Below, piece after piece: positions 18,969 to 26,772 of a DNA stretch of 64,000 nucleotides (positions are counted from its first letter, which is position 1; each line of letters starts with the position of its first letter). Source of the DNA: Candidatus Gastranaerophilales bacterium (lineage in GTDB: Bacteria; Cyanobacteriota; Vampirovibrionia; Gastranaerophilales; Gastranaerophilaceae); assembly GCA_944323045.1 (NCBI GenBank), contig CALUQX010000002.1, positions 52,477-116,476 of the forward strand. Direction: 5' to 3'. The translations under genes were made by a program, and so were the position numbers. A model generated the notes under the pieces. It did not search any database and was not told the origin of the DNA. It saw only the letters and a program-made list of their open reading frames with translations.

Positions 18969-19031
18969 GTTGAGCGTTAATCGTAAGCTGAAATGACAAA
19001 GATACGAAACCAGAAGATGAAAGGACTAAAA

Positions 19032-19385
19032 ATGTACGCAATTGTAGAAACTGGCGGCAAACAATATCAAGTTGAAGAAGGACGTTATGTTGATATTGAA
19101 TTATTAGATGCCGAACAAGACAGTAAAGTAGTATTTGATAAAATCGTTATGATAGTTAACGGTAAAAAATCAAAAGTAGGTCAGCCATACGTATCAGGCG
19201 CATCTGCTGAAGGTACTGTTGTTAAACATGATAAAGCTAAAAAGATTATTGTTTTCAAACAAAGACCTAAAAAAGGTTACAGAAAAAAACAAGGTCACAG
19301 ACAGGGCTTTACAAGAGTAATGATTTCAAAAATCAGAACATCAGCTCAAAAGAAAGCCGCTGAAACATCTGAAGATGCAGAATAA
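19032..19385 (+). CDS. rplU: 50S ribosomal protein L21
   Basis: Large-subunit protein bound to 23S rRNA domain II. Seen: [17 protein letters not shown] at the N-terminus and the C-terminal [21 protein letters not shown] basic signature. An in-frame ATG lies 39 nt upstream, but the ATG at 19032 has AAAGGA at the correct distance and gives the family N-terminus; 117 residues with an acidic tail (ETSEDAE). Precedes rpmA as usual, but the 306-bp spacer contains a second leader element and a REP-like repeat. Confidence 0.96.
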   Translation: MYAIVETGGKQYQVEEGRYVDIELLDAEQDSKVVFDKIVMIVNGKKSKVGQPYVSGASAEGTVVKHDKAKKIIVFKQRPKKGYRKKQGHRQGFTRVMISKIRTSAQKKAAETSEDAE

Positions 19386-19526
19386 TTTTTGTATTGCTGA
19401 TTAGAGCCTGTACTTAGTTTTGGTAGGGTGGATAAAGCGAAGCGTACCCACCGAACTTTAAAAACGAAAAACAGAAATTTTCAAAAGGCGACTCAACAAA
19501 AATTGTAAGCTTAGATGAAAAAAGAG
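19386..19526 (+). repeat. Spacer between rplU and the second leader: REP-like palindrome plus duplicated tail
   Basis: Contains one copy of the GTAGGGTGG...CCACC palindromic repeat (19423-19452; other copies near 31060 and 34864). It is followed by a segment (about 19470-19515) nearly identical to 19627-19672 on the other side of the second leader core, i.e. the core is flanked by a direct repeat of its own tail. Confidence 0.65.
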
Positions 19527-19660
19527 ATGCGAGGGACAAGTCCCGCGAAGATAGAAAAATTTTCAAGAGACTACCCGAGTGCATTGACAAAACAAAGCCG
19601 GTACTAAGAAAATCGACGGAATAAAAACAGAAATTTTCAAAAGGCGACTCAATAAAAAAT
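19527..19660 (+). ncRNA. Structured leader element, copy B, upstream of rpmA
   Basis: Second copy of the leader seen before rplU. ATGCGAGGG (19527-19535) can pair with CCC (19574-19576) and GCAT (19581-19584), or its GGGA can pair with TCCC in GGGACAAGTCCC (19533-19544). Differences from copy A include GGGA/TCCC versus GGGA/TCCT, preserving a wobble pair. Ends about 30 nt before rpmA. Confidence 0.6.
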
Positions 19661-19691
19661 TGTAAGTTAAAGCAAAAAAGGAGAAATAGAT

Positions 19692-19949
19692 ATGGCACAT
19701 AAGAAAGGTATGGGATCAACCCGTAACGGACGTGACTCCGAAGCCAAACGTTTAGGCGTTAAGAAATTTGGCGGAGAAACAGTTAAAGCCGGTAATATTC
19801 TTGTTCGTCAAAGAGGAACAAAAATTCACCCGGGCAATAATGTAGGTATCGGTTCAGATGATACATTGTTTGCATTAATTGACGGTGAGGTAAAATTTGA
19901 ATCTCACAGACGCGACAGAAAACAGGTAAGCGTTTACGCGGCAGGTTAA
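19692..19949 (+). CDS. rpmA: 50S ribosomal protein L27
   Basis: Large-subunit protein whose N-terminus reaches the peptidyl-transferase centre. Seen: [35 protein letters not shown] and [17 protein letters not shown]. 85 residues, standard length. The N-terminus starts directly as mature AHKKG, without the cleavable extension found in Firmicutes. AAAAAGGAGAA precedes the ATG. Confidence 0.97.
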   Translation: MAHKKGMGSTRNGRDSEAKRLGVKKFGGETVKAGNILVRQRGTKIHPGNNVGIGSDDTLFALIDGEVKFESHRRDRKQVSVYAAG

Positions 19950-19969
19950 TTAATCAAAATTTTTATTAA

Positions 19970-20000
19970 AGTGGGGCGTTTGCATAGCAAACGCCCCACT
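19970..20000. terminator. Strong bidirectional hairpin terminator
   Basis: A 14-bp perfect stem, AGTGGGGCGTTTGC (19970-19983) with GCAAACGCCCCACT (19987-20000), loop ATA. Lies between convergent rpmA and the pseudopilin gene. Confidence 0.88.
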
Positions 20001-20021
20001 CTGTTATTAAGCATAAATTAC

Positions 20022-20822
20022 TTACCACGGATAGTCGTCACTTATTACCCAGCCATCTGTTGCAATTAATCCGCTGCAATGCTGACCGGCATTTACTGAA
20101 GGATTATCCTTATTACATCCGCTTTCTGTGCTGGCAGATTTCAACTCATCTCTTGTTAATCCAAATCCACTAGGTTTGAGTGTTCCTTCTGAAAATTTTG
20201 CATAAAATCCAAAAACATCTTTACCTAACATGTTTGGCGCTTTTTTCCCATTTATGTCAACCCATATCTGGGCATGCGGACGTGCATTAATCGGATTGTT
20301 TGCCCAAAAATATATATTACTGCCGTTAGTAAGTGTGGCACATGCTGATGCTGTACCGGCACCTGTAGTTGCACCAATTTTATAATTGTCTGATTCTTGT
20401 CCAGAAATGGATTTTGTATTTGCCCAGCAGTCTTCTGATGCAGGAATACTTGTTTTCAGAGTTTTTAAATATGGTAGAAAATATTTTTCTGCAAAGAATT
20501 TTGTGTTTCCGGCAAAAGTTTCATCCGGCAGGGTCCATGTAGCAATTTCACCATTTTCAGCTTCTGACATTCTTAATGCCTGTTCAAGGACAGCAATATC
20601 TTTTTGCATTTTGCTAACCGTAATTTTTTTCTCATATTTTGCTATGAGCGACGGGATTGTCAAAGCTACCACGCCGATGATTGCGAGGGTGATTAAGACC
20701 TCTGCTAAAGTAAACGCGGCTTTTGGAAAAGTGACTAAGTGAGTGAAGTGAGTATGGTGAGTACCGTTGTTTCTGGAATGTGTCTGAGCGGTTGATTCGT
20801 TGATTTTGTTTTTGGTTTTCAT
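20022..20822 (-). CDS. Type IV pilin/type II secretion pseudopilin-like protein, long leader
   Basis: A secreted pilin-like subunit. Seen: a 36-residue leader (MKTKNKINES...FPKAA), a prepilin-peptidase site before F37 and the hydrophobic helix FTLAEVLITLAIIGVVA, followed by a soluble body of about 210 residues with paired cysteines (SEDCW, SACATL, ESGCN, QHCSG). The C-terminus lacks the lectin-like variable domain of the other three pilins. The ATG at 20822 has AGAAAGGAG 9 nt upstream; the reading frame stays open further upstream through a repeat. The leader, 5' UTR and N-helix are about 90% identical in DNA to those of the pilin at 35693, while the bodies differ. Divergent from a small HTH gene. 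Confidence 0.85.
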   Translation of the reverse strand: MKTKNKINESTAQTHSRNNGTHHTHFTHLVTFPKAAFTLAEVLITLAIIGVVALTIPSLIAKYEKKITVSKMQKDIAVLEQALRMSEAENGEIATWTLPDETFAGNTKFFAEKYFLPYLKTLKTSIPASEDCWANTKSISGQESDNYKIGATTGAGTASACATLTNGSNIYFWANNPINARPHAQIWVDINGKKAPNMLGKDVFGFYAKFSEGTLKPSGFGLTRDELKSASTESGCNKDNPSVNAGQHCSGLIATDGWVISDDYPW

Positions 20823-20965
20823 TTGGAGTTGCTCCTTTCTGTTATTTCTATCTTCTGATTGTGTATTACTGATTGTTTCCGCGTGGTTGGCTTGGTGTCC
20901 TCTCCTGAGGGGAGGGCGGAACCACTTAACGAACTTTCGTGAGTTTAGTGGTTCGGGTGGGGGGA
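20690..20965 (-). repeat. Shared 5'UTR-leader-N-helix cassette, copy 1
   Basis: About 270 bp covering the 5' UTR, ribosome site, leader codons and pilin N-helix, nearly identical to 35550-35835. Includes the inverted repeat GAACCACT...AGTGGTTC and period-8 GTGAGTGA-type repeats that encode the HTHFTHLV part of the leader. Confidence 0.8.
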
Positions 20966-21139
20966 CTATATATGGACTGGTCCGCCCCCCTCCTGAAATT
21001 TCTAGCCTCACTCCGTTCGGCAACAAATTTCTTCCTCCCCCCTGGAGAGGAATTTATTCCCTCTTTGAGTGTTAGGTTCTCGTGCAAATATTAAGTAATT
21101 TTACATAAAATTCAATAAATTTAATTATTACTAAATATA
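20966..21139. other. Pilin upstream region with polypyrimidine/polypurine repeats
   Basis: No gene. Contains CCCCCCTCCTGAA and CTCCCCCCTGGAGAGG tracts and GCCTCACTCCGTTCGGCAAC, which recurs in variant form near 31250. Then AT-rich DNA leading to the HTH gene. Confidence 0.5.
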
Positions 21140-21154
21140 TATATTGAAACATGT
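21140..21154. promoter_or_regulatory. Candidate operator shared by two HTH/pilin divergent regions
   Basis: TATATTGAAACATGT, matching 14 of 15 bases with 46681-46695 in the intergenic region of the other HTH/pilin pair. Confidence 0.4.
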
Positions 21155-21222
21155 ACCAGATATAGAGAAAAATGTCAAGATATGTCAAAAAATATATAAT
21201 GTTAATTAAAACAGGATTATTT

Positions 21223-21429
21223 ATGACAGCCAGAGATGATTTGAAAATTTTACTAGTCAAAGAACATATGACCTTAACAGAACTTGCTGTTATCGCAACT
21301 TCTGCACTTAATAAAAAATATACAGTGCAAAGCCTCTCGCAAAAACTTGTCAGAGGTACTATGCCTTATGACGAATTGGAGAGGCTTGTAAGGTTGTTGG
21401 GTTATAAGATAAACTTTGAAAAACAATGA
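21223..21429 (+). CDS. Small HTH protein (XRE/DUF6471-like)
   Basis: A 68-residue all-helical protein: TARDDLKILLVKEHMTLTEL, then SLSQKLVRGTMPYDELERL and LLGYKINFE. The order resembles XRE-type or DUF6471 domains, in which the SxSQKLxRGT helix recognises DNA. The paralogue at 46444-46662 has the same layout. The ATG at 21223 has AGGA upstream; 17 extra in-frame codons earlier are AT-rich and unlikely. Divergent from the pseudopilin at 20022, as its paralogue is from another pilin, so it may control pilin expression (inference). Confidence 0.7.
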   Translation: MTARDDLKILLVKEHMTLTELAVIATSALNKKYTVQSLSQKLVRGTMPYDELERLVRLLGYKINFEKQ

Positions 21430-21433
21430 GATT

Positions 21434-21715
21434 CTAACATAATATTACGCGCGGATTTGCAAGAGGCTCAAGATATTTAATTGCTTTTAAAATACGTAAT
21501 TGAAGTTTTTCCGTTTCGGTTAAATATTCACCACGCTGTTCTTTTATCAATAATGTTAAATATAATCTTTCCAATTTTAAGCGATTTGCACGTTCAATTT
21601 CTTCACGAATAACAGGATTTGGATGCGGCACAGGACGGGGCGAAATTATCTCAAGATGTTTCCCTGCGACAGAATGACCCGATGGCGCAAAAAAATTCAC
21701 AATACCATTAAACAT
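21434..21715 (-). CDS. Small hypothetical protein (93 aa)
   Basis: Starts MFNGIVNFFAPSG with AAGGAG 8 nt upstream, preferred over a start 7 codons earlier. N-terminal third proline-rich (SPRPVPHPNPV); the rest is one or two charged helices (EEIERANRLKLERLYLTLLI, TETEKLQLRILKAI). No membrane segment. Convergent with the HTH gene. Unknown. Confidence 0.6.
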   Translation of the reverse strand: MFNGIVNFFAPSGHSVAGKHLEIISPRPVPHPNPVIREEIERANRLKLERLYLTLLIKEQRGEYLTETEKLQLRILKAIKYLEPLANPRVILC

Positions 21716-21883
21716 AACACACACTCCTTTTTCCAACTACAATAATATAAAGTATTTTCAAAAGTTGTTTTTTCACAGATGTGATTTTTGTTAATTTTTG
21801 TTTACAATAAGCCTTTTTTATTAAAGATTATTTTCACCTGCTCCGATATAGAAAATATAACAAGAAAATTAAAGGAGTAAATT

Positions 21884-22039
21884 ATGCTTAAAAAGATAGT
21901 ATCACCTTCGTGTAATGTATGCGACAGTGTGGAATTTATATTAAGAGGAGCGAGAAAACGCCGCAGTATGGCGATAGCAAACGCAAAGATGATTAATGCG
22001 GATGCAGGTATTCAAGCACGGTTACATGCCGTAAAATAG
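21884..22039 (+). CDS. Small basic hypothetical protein (51 aa)
   Basis: Reads MLKKIVSPSCNVCDSVEF then a basic helix (RGARKRRSMAIANAKMINAD). A CNVC pair could bind metal or form a disulfide. AAAGGAG lies 7 nt before the ATG and a terminator follows, which together support a real gene. Not recognised. Confidence 0.55.
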   Translation: MLKKIVSPSCNVCDSVEFILRGARKRRSMAIANAKMINADAGIQARLHAVK

Positions 22040-22083
22040 TGCTTATTATTTAATAAATAAGATTTGAGAGTTTATATTATGAA

Positions 22084-22106
22084 AAAGACCGGCAAAACCG
22101 GTCTTT
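22084..22106. terminator. Intrinsic terminator between convergent genes
   Basis: AAAGACCGG (22084-22092) pairs with CCGGTCTTT (22098-22106), with T-rich sequence after it; it serves the 51-aa gene and the dehydrogenase gene. Confidence 0.85.
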
Positions 22107-22110
22107 ATTT

Positions 22111-23148
22111 TTACATCCACGGCTTGACCAGAAATTTTATTGCTTTACCTGCTATATGTTGCTGCATTGCCCATTCTATTTTATCAAGCCCGATAGTTCC
22201 GGTGATTAACTTTTCAACATCAAGTTCACCCGATGCAATATGCTCAAGCGCCTGCCTGAAGTATTTTGGAGTGTGGTGGAAAACACTCATCAGGGTTATA
22301 TCACCATAATGCATTTTTGTGGTGTCGAAGGTTACTGTTGAACCGGATTTGCAGCCGCCGAAAAAGTGCACTTTGCCGCCCGGGCGAACACAGGAGAAAA
22401 TCCTTTCCCAAATTTCCGGTAGTCCAACGCATTCAACTGCAACATCTAACCCTTTTTTCTCTTCGGTGAATTCTTTGAAGATTTTTTCAGGGTTTGTATA
22501 ACGGGTAAGGTCAACTATTTCATCAGCGTGCGCAAATTCTTCGGCTGCTTTAAGTTTGATAGGATTACGTCCGGCGACTATTACATTTGCACCTTTTAAT
22601 TTTGCAAGACGCGCAAACATAAGTCCGATTGGTCCGATGCCGATAATACCGACTGTCTGCCCCGGTTTAATTTCAGTTCTTTCTACTCCGTGAACAACAT
22701 TGGCAAGCGGTTCACAGAAAGCCGCTTTATCAAAACTCAAATTGTCAGGTAAAATCAGCATATTTTTCTTAACTATGCGGGCGGGTACTGTTATATATTG
22801 AGCGTAAGCCCCGTTGAGTAAATCAAGATTTTCGCACAGGTTGTATTCTTCATGCCTGCAATAGAAACAGTGACCGCAAGGGGCTGAATTTGCGGCTACT
22901 ACACGGTCTCCGACCTTAAAATTTTCAACGCCTCTGCCGACACGATCAACAATACCTGCAAATTCGTGTCCGAAACCTGATGGTACATTTTTTATTAACA
23001 CCGGATGCCCTCGTCTGTATGTTTTTACGTCAGTTCCGCAGGTCAGGGCGGACATAACTTTTACAACAACTTCGCCTTCTTCCGGCGGTTTAACCATTAC
23101 TTCTTCATACTTTATATCCTGTGGTCCGTAATATTGTATTGCGCGCAT
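22111..23148 (-). CDS. Zinc-dependent medium-chain dehydrogenase (sorbitol/threonine dehydrogenase type)
   Basis: An NAD(P)-dependent alcohol/polyol dehydrogenase; exact substrate unknown. Seen: catalytic zinc region LTCGTDVKTYRRGHP with GFGHEFAG, the structural zinc cluster CGHCFYCRHEEYNLC near residues 92-106, and the Rossmann motif VGIIGIGPIGLMFARL near 168. About 345 residues. The ATG at 23148 has AGAGG 6 nt upstream and is better than the in-frame GTG at 23154. Downstream of a second dehydrogenase on the same strand; a period-8 repeat hairpin lies between them. Confidence 0.88.
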   Translation of the reverse strand: MRAIQYYGPQDIKYEEVMVKPPEEGEVVVKVMSALTCGTDVKTYRRGHPVLIKNVPSGFGHEFAGIVDRVGRGVENFKVGDRVVAANSAPCGHCFYCRHEEYNLCENLDLLNGAYAQYITVPARIVKKNMLILPDNLSFDKAAFCEPLANVVHGVERTEIKPGQTVGIIGIGPIGLMFARLAKLKGANVIVAGRNPIKLKAAEEFAHADEIVDLTRYTNPEKIFKEFTEEKKGLDVAVECVGLPEIWERIFSCVRPGGKVHFFGGCKSGSTVTFDTTKMHYGDITLMSVFHHTPKYFRQALEHIASGELDVEKLITGTIGLDKIEWAMQQHIAGKAIKFLVKPWM

Positions 23149-23166
23149 TGTCACCTCTTGCTTGGA

Positions 23167-23251
23167 GTGATTAAGTGACTAGGTGATTAAGAAAGGTTAA
23201 TAAATTATCAAAGCTGTTTTATTTCACCTAATCACTTAATCACCTAGTCAC
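23167..23251. repeat. Inverted pair of period-8 repeats
   Basis: GTGATTAA-GTGACTAG-GTGATTAA (23167-23190) and, inverted, the same units at 23225-23251. GTGACTAGGTGATTAAG (23175-23191) can pair perfectly with 23234-23250, giving a 17-bp stem. The right copy supplies the last codons (VTR) and stop of the next dehydrogenase. Confidence 0.85.
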
Positions 23252-24217
23252 CCTTATATATGCCTTCATTATTTTATTGCTCATAGTATCTTCAAACGCC
23301 TGTTCTATATCTTCCAGATTGTAAACTGTTGAGATACCGGAAACTTTTACTTTTCCTTCGGTTAAAAGATTCAACGAGTCTTTTAAATCAACAGGAGCAG
23401 GTGAATAACTGCCCAGTACTGTCAATTCTTTGTAATAAATTTCGTTATTTGCATAACCGGAATTTTTTGGAGTGCTTGAAAATACGAGTATTTTACCTCC
23501 ATTTTGGACATGATTAAGAGCTGTATCAATTGCTTTGTCTGCACCTGATGTCATAAAAACGCAGTCGGCTTTGAATTCTTGCGGCAGTTCTTGATATGCA
23601 TCAATTCCTAAAGACTTTAAAAATTCGACGCGTTCGGAAATTAAATCACATCCTATTACATTTATTCCATAAGCCTTTATCGCCTGCGCCATAAGTATTC
23701 CGATTGACCCCAGCCCTATTACAAGTGCTGTGTCACCTTGTAATAGATTTGCACGTTTTACGGCTCTGACGCAGCAGCCCAATGGTTCATAGAATGACGC
23801 CTCTATTTCAGTTAAATTTTCCGGTTTAAGATGTGCAACATTTTCAAGATGTTCCTCACTCAAATAAACATATTCACTAAAGCCGCCCGGAATAATATTA
23901 GTTTTTTTGAAGTGTTCGCACATTGAGACGTTTCCGTGTTTGCAAAAATCGCATTTGCCGCAAGGAATGTGATGTGAAGTAACAATTACATCCCCTTGTT
24001 GAAAATTCGTGTGTGAGTTAATATCAACAATTTTTGCAACAATTTCATGCCCTAAAACTGTTCCGTTTTTAGAAATTTTATGAACGAATTTTACAATATC
24101 AGATCCGCACAATCCGCATCCAAGCACTTGAACTATTGCACCGGTACGATTATTTAAAGCAGGGGTATCAGTTTCTTTTGTTATAATTTTATTGTTATCT
24201 ATGACTGCTATTTTCAT
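23240..24217 (-). CDS. Zinc-dependent medium-chain dehydrogenase, second copy
   Basis: Same superfamily as the downstream gene but clearly divergent. Seen: GCGLCGSDIVKFVHK with LGHEIVAK, structural zinc cluster CGKCDFCKHGNVSMC and nucleotide-binding VIGLGSIGILMAQAI. About 325 residues from the ATG at 24217, which has GAGGT 5 nt upstream. The final residues and stop codon lie inside a period-8 repeat, so the repeat has replaced or extended the original C-terminus. The substrate is unknown; paired dehydrogenases suggest polyol or sugar-alcohol metabolism (inference). Confidence 0.87.
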   Translation of the reverse strand: MKIAVIDNNKIITKETDTPALNNRTGAIVQVLGCGLCGSDIVKFVHKISKNGTVLGHEIVAKIVDINSHTNFQQGDVIVTSHHIPCGKCDFCKHGNVSMCEHFKKTNIIPGGFSEYVYLSEEHLENVAHLKPENLTEIEASFYEPLGCCVRAVKRANLLQGDTALVIGLGSIGILMAQAIKAYGINVIGCDLISERVEFLKSLGIDAYQELPQEFKADCVFMTSGADKAIDTALNHVQNGGKILVFSSTPKNSGYANNEIYYKELTVLGSYSPAPVDLKDSLNLLTEGKVKVSGISTVYNLEDIEQAFEDTMSNKIMKAYIRVTR

Positions 24218-24248
24218 AAATACCTCACAGATAAATTTTAACACAAAC

Positions 24249-24277
24249 TTGAAAAATGCCGAAAAAAATATTATAAT
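24249..24277 (+). promoter_or_regulatory. Near-consensus sigma-70 promoter, leaderless
   Basis: TTGAAA (24249-24254), a 17-nt spacer, TATAAT (24272-24277). The ATG begins 7 nt after the -10 box, at the expected transcription start. Confidence 0.8.
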
Positions 24278-24283
24278 ATTAAT

Positions 24284-25261
24284 ATGGGCACCATTAGACG
24301 ATTAAACTGTTTTGACCGACCGAAAATCAAGAAAATGATATCTTATCTTGGCGGAGAAGATGAATTTTCGAAAGCTTTAATGCGCGAAGCGTTTATAATG
24401 CTGAGTTCGTATTTGCCCCTGAAATACAGACGACTGCCTGAATCTTATATTTTGTTGGAAGACGGCGAAATTCAAGGGCTGATTACTATTGTTCCGACAA
24501 ACGGCAACCCTTATAAAATTAATATAACCCGCTTGATATTCAGACAGAATTATTATGATGTCGGGAAACAGTTGATAGAGTTTGTTATAGCAAGATACGG
24601 GGCGCAGGGCGCAATATCATTCAGCGTTCTTGTTGATGAATCTCATGATGAACTTCTGGAACTTTTCACAACAGGATGCGGTTTTAGGCAGTGCTCTTGT
24701 GAGTGTTTGTGGAAGTTAGAAAATATACATTCAGAAAACAGAACACCTAATTTGTTTAGATATTGCCAGAATTCTGATGCCAAAGCTGTATCAAGACTTT
24801 TTAACGGTGAACTTGTGAGTTTATACAGACCGTCACTGGACAGAACAAAAGAAGAGTATCAGGAACCTGTGTTTGCCGGATTCGCCAGTTTCTATAAAAA
24901 CAGGTATGTCATGGAAGAACCGGCAAAAGGCAGAATTATAGGTTATCTTTCTATTACTACCGAAGACAATGTGAATTTTATCATAGATTTGTCGGTCAAT
25001 GAAGGGTATGATATTTCGTACGACGATGTCATTGATTTTGCACTTGGTGAGATTTCAAGACGTAAATCAGTATTTTATGCATTTGTAAAACAGAAAAAGT
25101 ACACAAAGACTTCTGATAAACTTGAAGATTATTTGAAAGCGCATAATGCAGATTTAATCCAGACACAAATTGTTCTGGTTAAAGATTTTTATCGTCCGGT
25201 AAAACAAAGTGAAAGTATTCTGCAGGTATTTTTGTTTGGAGAAACAGGCGCTGCAACTTAA
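24284..25261 (+). CDS. GNAT-like acetyltransferase family protein
   Basis: A 325-residue protein whose N-terminal half (SYILLEDGEIQGLITIVP, then VGKQLIEFVIARYGAQG) has the strand-helix layout of GNAT N-acetyltransferases; the C-terminal half may be a second, degenerate GNAT fold (RIIGYLSITTEDNVNFII). Acceptor unknown. The ATG coincides with the predicted transcription start of a near-perfect promoter and there is no Shine-Dalgarno, so the message is probably leaderless. Convergent with the PlsC-like genes. Confidence 0.6.
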   Translation: MGTIRRLNCFDRPKIKKMISYLGGEDEFSKALMREAFIMLSSYLPLKYRRLPESYILLEDGEIQGLITIVPTNGNPYKINITRLIFRQNYYDVGKQLIEFVIARYGAQGAISFSVLVDESHDELLELFTTGCGFRQCSCECLWKLENIHSENRTPNLFRYCQNSDAKAVSRLFNGELVSLYRPSLDRTKEEYQEPVFAGFASFYKNRYVMEEPAKGRIIGYLSITTEDNVNFIIDLSVNEGYDISYDDVIDFALGEISRRKSVFYAFVKQKKYTKTSDKLEDYLKAHNADLIQTQIVLVKDFYRPVKQSESILQVFLFGETGAAT

Positions 25262-25267
25262 TAAATA

Positions 25268-25975
25268 TTATTTGACAGCCGCAGGCTCTTTATAACTTTG
25301 AGGGAATGGGGCTCTGTTTTCGTAGTTTGCAAATGAGCCTATTTGTTTGCACCATTCATATATTATTACATCTTCCGGCAGTTGATAAGAAATAGGTTTG
25401 CCAATATGAATTGAGACATTTTTTCTTGTAAAAGGATTCAATTTAGGATATCCGTCCCAGCCTGCGATTGCAACAGGTATAATATCAGCTTTAGCATTTT
25501 TGGCAATGACAACAAAGCCTTTTTTGATATCTTCTAAAACTCCGTAAGGTCTGATACCGCCCTGAGGAAAAACACCTAAAGACCAGCTTGTGGAAAGAAT
25601 ATCACGTACAGTTTTGAATGTTGCAATTTCAGGTTTGTTTCTGTCTACAGCAAAAGCTCCGAGACGTTTAATAAGCCAGCTGCGTTTTTCTTCAGGCTCA
25701 AACAGTTCTTTTTTTGCCATATATGCAATAGGACGTCTTACTGCCATTGAAACATACAGCGGGTCAAAATGTGATACGTGGTTTGCCGTATATAGAAATT
25801 TGTCTGATTTTCTGTGTTTTTTAGACAGATTTTCGCGACCCGTAATTTTGAAATTATAAAATATCATAAAAAACGGGAATACAACTGTATATAAAAATGT
25901 CATGTAAAACATAGTTCTAAAAATATTGTATTCATAAGGATATCTTCTGTTATAATTCCTAGCTTTCTTTCCCAT
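25268..25975 (-). CDS. PlsC-type 1-acylglycerol-3-phosphate acyltransferase
   Basis: An acyltransferase of phospholipid synthesis or remodelling at the inner membrane. Seen: one N-terminal hydrophobic segment (YMTFLYTVVFPFFMIFYNF), the HX4D box TANHVSHFDP, the lysine-rich AYMAKKELF, and GVFPQGGIRP at the position of the usual FPEGTR, here with E replaced by Q and TR by GI. 235 residues. Second of a tandem pair 11 bp apart. Confidence 0.87.
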   Translation of the reverse strand: MGKKARNYNRRYPYEYNIFRTMFYMTFLYTVVFPFFMIFYNFKITGRENLSKKHRKSDKFLYTANHVSHFDPLYVSMAVRRPIAYMAKKELFEPEEKRSWLIKRLGAFAVDRNKPEIATFKTVRDILSTSWSLGVFPQGGIRPYGVLEDIKKGFVVIAKNAKADIIPVAIAGWDGYPKLNPFTRKNVSIHIGKPISYQLPEDVIIYEWCKQIGSFANYENRAPFPQSYKEPAAVK

Positions 25976-25986
25976 TCCAACAACTC

Positions 25987-26655
25987 CTAATTAACTTCAA
26001 CTTTTTCATCTGCTTTATATTTGTATCCTGTAAGTGTTTCTATGGCATTGCCCCATTGAGAAACCATCTCATCAACTTCTTGATTGTACGGAATTATTTT
26101 TCCAATTTTTACAACAATTTTACCGGAGAAAGGTAATCTTTTAACAATATCCGTACCTGTAATACCAACCGGTAAGATGTTACATTTTGTCAGTTTTGCA
26201 ATGTTCGCAAATCCTTTAGTTACCCCGCTTATTGTGCCGGCTTCTTCACGTGTTCCCTGCGGAAATATTCCAAAGACCCAATTGCTGTCTTTAATGGATT
26301 TGACTGTTTTTATTGTAGATGGTCCCAGCTTTTCTCTGTTTACGGCAAATGCGCCAAGCCAGTTGAGAAAAATTCTTAATGACCAGATGTCAAACAGTTC
26401 TTTTTTTGCCATAAATGCAACGCTTCGAGGCATAACTGCCGCAATTAATGGCGGATCAAGTGTAGACAGGTGATTTGACGCAACGATATAATTATTATCT
26501 TTCGGAATGTTTTCTTTGCCCTGAACTTCAAGTCTATAAACAAATTTGAAACGAAGCATGTAAAGTCCTTTACATACTATTGTTTGAAAAATGGATCGCA
26601 GCCAGTTATAATCTTTTGCTGTACGTTTGGTGTAAGTATTTTGTTCATTAGACAT
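25987..26655 (-). CDS. PlsC-type 1-acylglycerol-3-phosphate acyltransferase
   Basis: Paralogue of the next gene. Seen: the HX4D box ASNHLSTLDPP, VAFMAKKELFD and IFPQGTREEAG, closer to the canonical FPEGTR motif. 222 residues from the ATG at 26655, which lies about 10 nt after GGAGGG; a GTG two codons upstream is possible. Such pairs can differ in acyl-chain or lysophospholipid preference. Confidence 0.88.
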   Translation of the reverse strand: MSNEQNTYTKRTAKDYNWLRSIFQTIVCKGLYMLRFKFVYRLEVQGKENIPKDNNYIVASNHLSTLDPPLIAAVMPRSVAFMAKKELFDIWSLRIFLNWLGAFAVNREKLGPSTIKTVKSIKDSNWVFGIFPQGTREEAGTISGVTKGFANIAKLTKCNILPVGITGTDIVKRLPFSGKIVVKIGKIIPYNQEVDEMVSQWGNAIETLTGYKYKADEKVEVN

Positions 26656-26772
26656 ATACACTTTCCCTCCATTAATTATCAGTATACTACAAAATTTAAT
26701 ATTATGCCATTGTAAGATAGTTTTTTTTTACTATAATTAAAAAATAAAAGATATTAGCTAAGAGGAGAGATT

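Noticed and set aside
20823..21026. N-terminal extension of the pseudopilin at 20022
   Set aside because: Same reasoning: the open frame is repeat DNA upstream of an AGAAAGGAG-preceded ATG.
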